DNA from: an uncultured Prevotella sp.
GTDB lineage: Bacteria > Bacteroidota > Bacteroidia > Bacteroidales > Bacteroidaceae
Assembly (NCBI GenBank): GCA_934217675.1
Contig: CAKQCV010000046.1
Coordinates: forward strand, 1 to 21,930
Direction of reading: 5' to 3'
Length of the DNA: 21,930 nt
Under the pieces are notes generated by a model that saw nothing but the letters and a program-made list of their open reading frames with translations, made no database searches and was not told where the DNA came from. Position 1 is the stretch's first letter. Each line of letters begins with the position of its first letter. Positions 17,684-21,930 of this stretch are shown piece after piece. The position numbers and the translations under genes were made by a program.

Positions 17684-19432
17684 ATGAACAGTAAAAAATT
17701 ATTGTTGGCTGCACTGACTTTTACGGTCGGTTCACAGGCGGTACATGCACAGTACCCAGTAATTACAAAAGAGGCAAAAGAAAAAATTGACTCTCTCGAG
17801 GCTGTTTGGACAGCCCATTCTGATTCAGCATGGACTGTGGCATGGCCTATCGTTAAAGCTGAGGCAATGAAAGGTCGTCCTTATGTGCCATGGGCTTCAC
17901 GTCCTTACGACCTCCGCCAGGCTAAGATTCCAGCATTCCCAGGAGCAGAAGGTGGTGGTATGTACACATTCGGTGGTCGTGGAGGAAAAGTTTTGACCGT
18001 TACAAACCTCAACGATTCAGGTCCAGGTTCTTTCCGTTGGGCTTGCGAGCAAGGTGGTGCCCGTATTATCGTGTTCAACGTTTCAGGAAATATCGTACTA
18101 AAGACTCCTATCATCGTTCGTGCTCCGTATATCACAATCGCCGGACAAACAGCTCCAGGCGAGGGCGTGCAGATTTCTGGCGAGTCTTTCCAAGTTGACA
18201 CACACGACGTTATCGTACGCCACATGCGTTTCCGCCGCGGAAACACTCATGTATGGTATCGCGAAGATTCATTCGGTGGTAACCCTGTGGGCAACATCAT
18301 GATTGACCACTGCTCTTGCGAGTGGGGTCTCGACGAGAACATATCGTTCTACCGCCACATGTTTGACTTGCACGACGGCAAGGCTAAGCGCAAGGTGCCT
18401 ACAGTTAACGTTACTATCCAGAATACAATATCAGCCAAGGCTCTCGACACATGGAACCACGCTTTCGGTTCTACCATTGGTGGTGAGAATTCTTCATTCA
18501 TGCGCAACCTGTGGGCTGACAATACAGGTCGCAATCCTTCTATCGGTTGGGGCGGTGTATTCAACTTCGTGAACAATATCATCTACAACTGGGTTCACCG
18601 TACAGCAGATGGTGGTGAATACTCTACAATGAGTAACTTCATCAACAATTACTACAAGCCAGGACCTCTCACTCCTAAAGACACTCCTATCGGCTACCGA
18701 ATCGTGAAGAGCGAAAGCCGAAGCAACAAGCTCTTCGACTATCCACAGTATGGCAGAATATATGCCACTGGAAATATCGTGGAGGGCAACGAACGCGTGA
18801 CGAAGAACAACTGGGACGGCGGTATTCAAATTGCCGACAAAGATTTACCTAATGGTATTCCAGACGACGTGAAGCAGCTTATGCACTCTGACGAACCATT
18901 CGCCATGCCTTACATGACAATCATCCCTTCAGACCAGACATTCGACAAAGTATTGGAGAATGTTGGTGCCACATTCCCTTGCCGCGACATCGTAGACCAG
19001 AGAATCGTTGAAGAGGTGCGCACCGGTCAGGCTTACTATGTGAAGAAACTGCCTAAGAAGAACCCTTATGGTGACATGTGGGGACTCTCTGACAAGTCGA
19101 AGAACGAGGAAGGATTCTTCAGATATCGTCGTCTTGACAAGGACTCTTACAAGCATGGTATCATCACCGACATCGAGCAGATGGGCGGATTCCCTAAATA
19201 CAAGAAGTATAAAACTTGGAAGGACAGCGACGGTGACGGTATGCCAGACGAATGGGAGATTGCAAATGGTTTGAACCCTAACGATCCTTCGGATGCAAAC
19301 CTCGACTGCAACGGTGACGGATATACTAACATCGAGAAGTATATCAACGGTATCGACACTAAGAAAAAAGTTGACTGGACTGACCTCAAGAACAACCACG
19401 ACACTCTTGACGGTAAGACAAGTTTGATGTAA
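17684..19432 (+). CDS. Pectate lyase family 1 (PL1-type) secreted polysaccharide lyase
   Basis: Secreted lyase expected to cleave polygalacturonate-type chains by beta-elimination with calcium. Signal peptide MNSKKLLLAALTFTVGSQAVHA. The catalytic beta-helix runs from about residue 80 (IPAFPGAEGGGMYTFGGRGG, LTVTNLNDSGPGSFRWAC) to about 400. It shows the PL1 features FNVSGNIVLKTPI, ITIAGQTAPGEGVQI, VRHMRFRRG and MIDHCSCEWGLDENISFYR (Asp208 and neighbours, probable calcium ligands). GRNPSIGWGGVFNFVNNIIYNW contains Arg283 at the usual place of the catalytic arginine. The C-terminus carries two aspartate-rich loops, DSDGDGMPDEWE (from Asp514) and DCNGDGYTNIEKYI (from Asp541), of the thrombospondin type 3/EF-hand kind seen on many Bacteroidetes lyases. 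The length of 582 is complete, with a terminator after the stop. Family confidence is high; exact substrate and subfamily are not determined. Confidence 0.92.
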   Translation: MNSKKLLLAALTFTVGSQAVHAQYPVITKEAKEKIDSLEAVWTAHSDSAWTVAWPIVKAEAMKGRPYVPWASRPYDLRQAKIPAFPGAEGGGMYTFGGRGGKVLTVTNLNDSGPGSFRWACEQGGARIIVFNVSGNIVLKTPIIVRAPYITIAGQTAPGEGVQISGESFQVDTHDVIVRHMRFRRGNTHVWYREDSFGGNPVGNIMIDHCSCEWGLDENISFYRHMFDLHDGKAKRKVPTVNVTIQNTISAKALDTWNHAFGSTIGGENSSFMRNLWADNTGRNPSIGWGGVFNFVNNIIYNWVHRTADGGEYSTMSNFINNYYKPGPLTPKDTPIGYRIVKSESRSNKLFDYPQYGRIYATGNIVEGNERVTKNNWDGGIQIADKDLPNGIPDDVKQLMHSDEPFAMPYMTIIPSDQTFDKVLENVGATFPCRDIVDQRIVEEVRTGQAYYVKKLPKKNPYGDMWGLSDKSKNEEGFFRYRRLDKDSYKHGIITDIEQMGGFPKYKKYKTWKDSDGDGMPDEWEIANGLNPNDPSDANLDCNGDGYTNIEKYINGIDTKKKVDWTDLKNNHDTLDGKTSLM

Positions 19433-19450
19433 TATTTTTTATAATCACAT

Positions 19451-19503
19451 ATAAATGCGTGTAGGCATAAGGCATTAAGCCAAGCTTACACGCATTTATT
19501 TTA
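19451..19503 (+). terminator. Stem-loop terminator after the pectate lyase gene
   Basis: ATAAATGCGTGTA (19451-19463) and TACACGCATTTAT (19487-19499) are perfect 13-bp complements; the stem extends inward by three pairs (one G-T). The downstream T tract is interrupted (TTTATTTTATAT), so it may act as terminator or 3' stabilising hairpin. Confidence 0.75.
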
Positions 19504-19520
19504 TATGAGATGTTAAAAAC

Positions 19521-19551
19521 TTTGCCAATATAAAAAATATTAGTATCTTCG
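19521..19551 (+). promoter_or_regulatory. Promoter of the ATPase/DUF4435 operon
   Basis: TTTG (19521-19524), a 19-nt spacer and TATCTTCG (19544-19551) match the Bacteroidetes pattern except for one base in the -7 box. The leader is about 25 nt. Confidence 0.65.
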
Positions 19552-19582
19552 CTATAGAAAATCATCTTAAATTTTATTCGCT

Positions 19583-20401
19583 ATGCAGAAATACGCTGAC
19601 TATATTAAACAAATTGAGATAGATTCCCTTTGGAGTGGTAGAAAACATGTACTATGGAATCTCAACCGCAGAGTGAATATTCTAAGCGGAGTGAATGGTG
19701 TTGGAAAAAGTACCATAATCAACAAAGTTGTAAAAGGACTTGCTGCTGGAGGGGAATTCCCCAGCCACTTGCTTAAAGGTGTACGGTTGAGCGTTGTTCC
19801 CGAAGATGCCAAATGGATTAGGTTTGACATAATACGCTCGTTTGATAATCCTGTTATCAATCAAGAGTTACTAAACAAAGTTGGGGTAAGTCTTGTAACA
19901 GAACTCGATTGGCAGTTGTACACTTTACAGCGCAAATATCTTGACTATCAAGTAAATATTGGCAACCGCATAATAGCTGAACTACAGAGTGGCAGAGCTG
20001 ACGCAGCAGAAAAGGCACAAGCTTTATCAGCTCCTAAAAAGAAATTCCAGGATATAGTAGATGAGCTGTTTGCTGATACAGGAAAGAAGATTATAAGAAC
20101 GGCAAACGAAATACAACTTCTGCAAATGGGTGAAACGCTTATGCCATACCAACTATCAAGTGGCGAGAAACAGATGCTTGTCATCTTACTCACAGTTCTC
20201 GTGGAAGACCAAAAACCATACGTATTGTTTATGGATGAGCCAGAAGTGAGTTTACATGTAGACTGGCAACAAAAGCTTATCGACCTTATTCTTGAGCTAA
20301 ATCCAAACGTGCAGATTATCCTATCCACACATGCTCCCGCTGTTATAATGAATGGTTGGATGGACAATGTATCGGAGGTGAGCGACATTACCATGAACTA
20401 A
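19583..20401 (+). CDS. AAA/ABC-type ATPase, AriA-like partner of a DUF4435 protein
   Basis: Soluble ATPase of the SMC/OLD-like AAA group, not a transporter component. All nucleotide-binding motifs are present: Walker A GVNGVGKST (36-44, Lys42), ABC signature LSSGEKQ (191-197), Walker B VLFMDEPE (214-221, Asp218, catalytic Glu219) and H-loop STHAP (His250). Between Walker A and the signature are about 150 residues with helical segments but no long coiled coil. At 272 residues it is short for this group and is essentially a single ATPase head. It is first in a two-gene operon, 24 bp before a DUF4435/TOPRIM-like gene. That pairing is the architecture of AriA and AriB in the PARIS phage-defence system, where the ATPase senses a phage protein and releases a TOPRIM effector. 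Whether this pair does the same is inference. Another possibility is a housekeeping RecF/OLD-like function. Confidence 0.85.
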   Translation: MQKYADYIKQIEIDSLWSGRKHVLWNLNRRVNILSGVNGVGKSTIINKVVKGLAAGGEFPSHLLKGVRLSVVPEDAKWIRFDIIRSFDNPVINQELLNKVGVSLVTELDWQLYTLQRKYLDYQVNIGNRIIAELQSGRADAAEKAQALSAPKKKFQDIVDELFADTGKKIIRTANEIQLLQMGETLMPYQLSSGEKQMLVILLTVLVEDQKPYVLFMDEPEVSLHVDWQQKLIDLILELNPNVQIILSTHAPAVIMNGWMDNVSEVSDITMN

Positions 20402-20412
20402 CTTTTATTTCT

Positions 20413-20417
20413 GGAGG
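20413..20417 (+). promoter_or_regulatory. Shine-Dalgarno-like ribosome binding site
   Basis: GGAGG lies 8 nt before the ATG at 20426. Bacteroidota genes usually lack such sites, and no other gene start in this window shows one, so translation of the second operon gene may be set separately from the first. Confidence 0.6.
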
Positions 20418-20425
20418 ATGATACT

Positions 20426-21451
20426 ATGAACAAGCGATTGACCGAAAATCTAAGTTCTGCCTATTTCGAGGCTATGAACCGACTTAACTCGAAAAAAGCG
20501 AGACGACGCATCGTGGCATACGTGGAGAGCTACGATGATGTGTTCTTTTGGCGCACCGTGCTCAGCCGCTTTGAAGATGACACGCGGTATTTCGAGGTTA
20601 TGCTTCCTTCTCACAAAACTCTTGAAAGGGGCAAGAAATCGGTGTTGATGAACCTGCTCGCAGGCAGTGTGGGTGGCAGTATGATAGCTTGCGTGGATGC
20701 CGACTACGACTATCTCATCAACGGCGCCACGCCGACATCGCGCACCATAATATCCAACCCTTACGTGCTCCACACCTATGCCTATGCCATAGAGAATCTG
20801 CAGTGTTATGCTCCCTCGCTGCACAACGTATGCGTGATGGTAACGCTCAACGACCACAATATCTTTGATTTCCAAAATTTCCTCCAGGAATTCAGTCAGG
20901 CGATATTTCCCCTCTTCGTATGGTCTATATGGCACTATCGCCGCAGCATCTACGGGGAGTTCACGATAACCGACTTCAACCGTATTGCCGAGATTGGAGG
21001 TTTTTCGATATATAATCCACAATCTGCAATCGAGAATCTTCACCGCAAGGTGCGTAACAAGGTTAACTATCTTCAGCATCGCCACCCAGACGCCAAACAG
21101 TCGTGGCTCAAACTGAAAAATGAATTGATTGAGATGGGGGTCACTCCAGACACCACATATTTATATATACAGGGTCATCATTTATTTAATAAGGTAGTGA
21201 CTCCAATAATAAACAAGGTGTGCAGCCGTCTTGTACAGGAACGTGAAGACGAGATACGCCGACAGGCGGTGCATGACACGCAGCGCCGAAATGAACTATC
21301 ATGCTACACAAACAGTATTCAGGACATCTCACAGATGCTGAAAAAGAATATGGGATATATGGAATCGGAACCATTCAGAAGAATACAAAGAGATGTAGAA
21401 AAAATGCTAAAGCCACAACCACTACAGCCCCACCCCACCACAGCTCTTTGA
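20426..21451 (+). CDS. DUF4435 (TOPRIM-like) protein, AriB-like putative effector nuclease
   Basis: Resembles DUF4435, a TOPRIM-like nuclease domain. Visible landmarks are an early acidic strand IVAYVESYDDVFFW with Glu34, the paired aspartates ACVDADYDY (Asp91, Asp93) after a hydrophobic strand, YAIENLQCY (Glu123) and a later YIQGHHLF. The Glu then DxD order matches the metal-binding site of TOPRIM enzymes such as OLD nucleases. The tail (about 265-341) is charged and helical, ending in a proline-rich segment. It is downstream of the ATPase gene in the same operon. In PARIS, the DUF4435 protein AriB is the toxic effector, reported to cleave host tRNA; a similar role here is inference. The first two thirds of the gene look richer in G+C (roughly 50-57 percent in sampled 60-base lines) than the ATPase gene (about 38 percent in one line), which hints at a different history. 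Confidence 0.8.
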   Translation: MNKRLTENLSSAYFEAMNRLNSKKARRRIVAYVESYDDVFFWRTVLSRFEDDTRYFEVMLPSHKTLERGKKSVLMNLLAGSVGGSMIACVDADYDYLINGATPTSRTIISNPYVLHTYAYAIENLQCYAPSLHNVCVMVTLNDHNIFDFQNFLQEFSQAIFPLFVWSIWHYRRSIYGEFTITDFNRIAEIGGFSIYNPQSAIENLHRKVRNKVNYLQHRHPDAKQSWLKLKNELIEMGVTPDTTYLYIQGHHLFNKVVTPIINKVCSRLVQEREDEIRRQAVHDTQRRNELSCYTNSIQDISQMLKKNMGYMESEPFRRIQRDVEKMLKPQPLQPHPTTAL

Positions 21452-21484
21452 GCAGCTTCGTTTCTATTACTTTGATTCATCAAC

Positions 21485-21530
21485 TCCTATTGGTCCCCAT
21501 TAGTTCCATCTTTCCTATTGGTCTTATTAC
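21485..21530. repeat. Degenerate short repeats of CCTATTGGT type
   Basis: TCCTATTGGTC occurs at 21485-21495 and again at 21513-21523, with related CCCATTAGTTCC and CTTATTACTCC in and after the interval, giving a degenerate unit of about 9 nt. No coding role is apparent. Confidence 0.6.
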
Positions 21531-21535
21531 TCCTC

Positions 21536-21573
21536 TTTTTCTTGCACACTCTCCAAAGTTTGTGCAAGAAAAA
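21536..21573. repeat. 13-bp inverted repeat with TTGCACA core
   Basis: TTTTTCTTGCACA (21536-21548) and TGTGCAAGAAAAA (21561-21573) are perfect complements with a 12-nt loop. The T run is on the 5' side, so this is not a standard terminator for either strand. The TTGCACA core recurs in the next repeat. Confidence 0.75.
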
Positions 21574-21599
21574 CATTAATAACACCTCAAAAGAACTGT

Positions 21600-21633
21600 T
21601 TTTTGCACAGAAATGTTTGTAAATGTGCAAAAA
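21600..21633. repeat. 10-bp inverted repeat overlapping the fabI promoter
   Basis: TTTTTGCACA (21600-21609) and TGTGCAAAAA (21624-21633) are perfect complements with a 14-nt loop that contains the predicted -33 TTTG. The core is the same as in the repeat 60 bp upstream, which suggests a pair of binding sites. Confidence 0.7.
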
Positions 21634-21645
21634 GTTATACCTTTG
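21616..21645 (+). promoter_or_regulatory. Promoter of fabI
   Basis: TTTG (21616-21619), an 18-nt spacer and TACCTTTG (21638-21645) match the Bacteroidetes consensus, with a spacer one nt short of the others here. The leader to the ATG at 21846 would be about 195 nt, unusually long for this window. Confidence 0.65.
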
Positions 21646-21721
21646 CACCGTTTTTGAAACAAGATTGTAACGGGACTACAATATTTCTACCAGAGAATAA
21701 TCTGAATTATAACTCATGGAG

Positions 21722-21748
21722 AAATCCGTGAGATTCGTGAAATCCGTA
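21722..21748. repeat. Three tandem 9-bp repeats in the fabI leader
   Basis: AAATCCGTG, AGATTCGTG and AAATCCGTA follow each other directly; AATAATCCGTG at 21781-21791 repeats the core again. It lies in the predicted fabI leader. Confidence 0.65.
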
Positions 21749-21845
21749 TGGGAAAATAATCCAATAACTCTTATTTACGGAATAATCCGTGTGAGCGGAA
21801 TGCAAACTGAATAATAAATCAAAACATTATAACAACAGAAAAATT

Positions 21846-21930
21846 ATGTCTTATAATTTATTGAAAGGAAAGCGCGGTATCATCTTCGGCGCATTGAATG
21901 ACGCATCGATTGCGTGGAAAGTAGCAGAAC
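21846..21930 (+). CDS. fabI: Enoyl-ACP reductase FabI (3' truncated by window end)
   Basis: Only the first 28 codons are in the window: MSYNLLKGKRGIIFGALNDA then SIAWKVAE. This matches the start of Bacteroidetes NADH-dependent enoyl-ACP reductases: the first beta strand (RGIIFGALN), the glycine/small-residue nucleotide-binding turn, and the SIAW segment typical of FabI-type short-chain dehydrogenases. The enzyme does the last step of each fatty-acid elongation cycle in the cytoplasm. It has its own promoter and does not seem connected with the PUL or with the ATPase/DUF4435 pair, beyond marking a core-genome boundary on that side. Confidence 0.85.
   Translation, partial: MSYNLLKGKRGIIFGALNDASIAWKVAE

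Noticed and set aside
19583..20401. ABC transporter ATP-binding subunit
   Set aside because: No membrane subunit or substrate-binding gene is nearby, and the motif pattern (GVNGVGKST, MDEPEVSLH, STHAP) and partner fit SMC/OLD-like soluble ATPases better.
21536..21573. Intrinsic terminator of the DUF4435 operon
   Set aside because: The T run is on the 5' side of the stem on both strands; a terminator needs it on the 3' side. No clear terminator was found for this operon.

Overview
The window reads as a chromosomal fragment of a Bacteroidota bacterium, most likely of the Prevotella/Segatella group. The evidence is a SusC/SusD pair, a one-protein hybrid two-component regulator, a C-terminal tail typical of Prevotella exported proteins, a type IX secretion sorting domain, a Bacteroidetes-type FabI start, and promoters of the form TTTG-N19-TAnnTTTG. 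No rRNA, tRNA, CRISPR array, transposase or phage gene was seen.

Region 1 (1-8.8 kb) is a polysaccharide utilisation locus (PUL). It holds the 3' part of a SusC-like TonB-dependent transporter, a long SusD-like surface lipoprotein, a terminator, and a 570-bp gap with a remarkable set of inverted repeats. Then comes a 1023-aa exported protein with an N-terminal pectate-lyase-like beta-helix and a C-terminal part that looks like a glycosidase-type domain. Region 2 (8.8-14.4 kb) is regulatory: an ECF sigma factor with no recognisable anti-sigma gene, tiny ORFs, a strong terminator, and a 1466-aa hybrid two-component system (beta-propeller sensor, histidine kinase, receiver, AraC-type DNA-binding domain). 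Region 3 (14.4-19.5 kb) holds surface or secreted proteins. A leftward two-gene operon encodes a small protein with a T9SS-type tail and a larger exported protein with an internal duplication. A divergent promoter drives a 320-aa exported protein with a Prevotella-type tail, followed by a PL1-family pectate lyase with calcium-binding loops. The enzymes suggest a pectin-type substrate; this is inference.

Region 4 (19.5-21.5 kb) is the most unusual: a compact two-gene operon of an ABC-type AAA ATPase and a DUF4435/TOPRIM-like protein. This is the same architecture as the AriA/AriB pair of the PARIS anti-phage system, but with a short ATPase, so it may be a divergent or undescribed variant. Region 5 (21.5 kb to end) has several short repeat families upstream of the first 28 codons of fabI (enoyl-ACP reductase).

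Most operons are delimited by visible intrinsic terminators and consensus promoters, so the transcription layout can be read with fair confidence. Functions of the regulator targets and of the ATPase/DUF4435 pair are inferred from family knowledge only.
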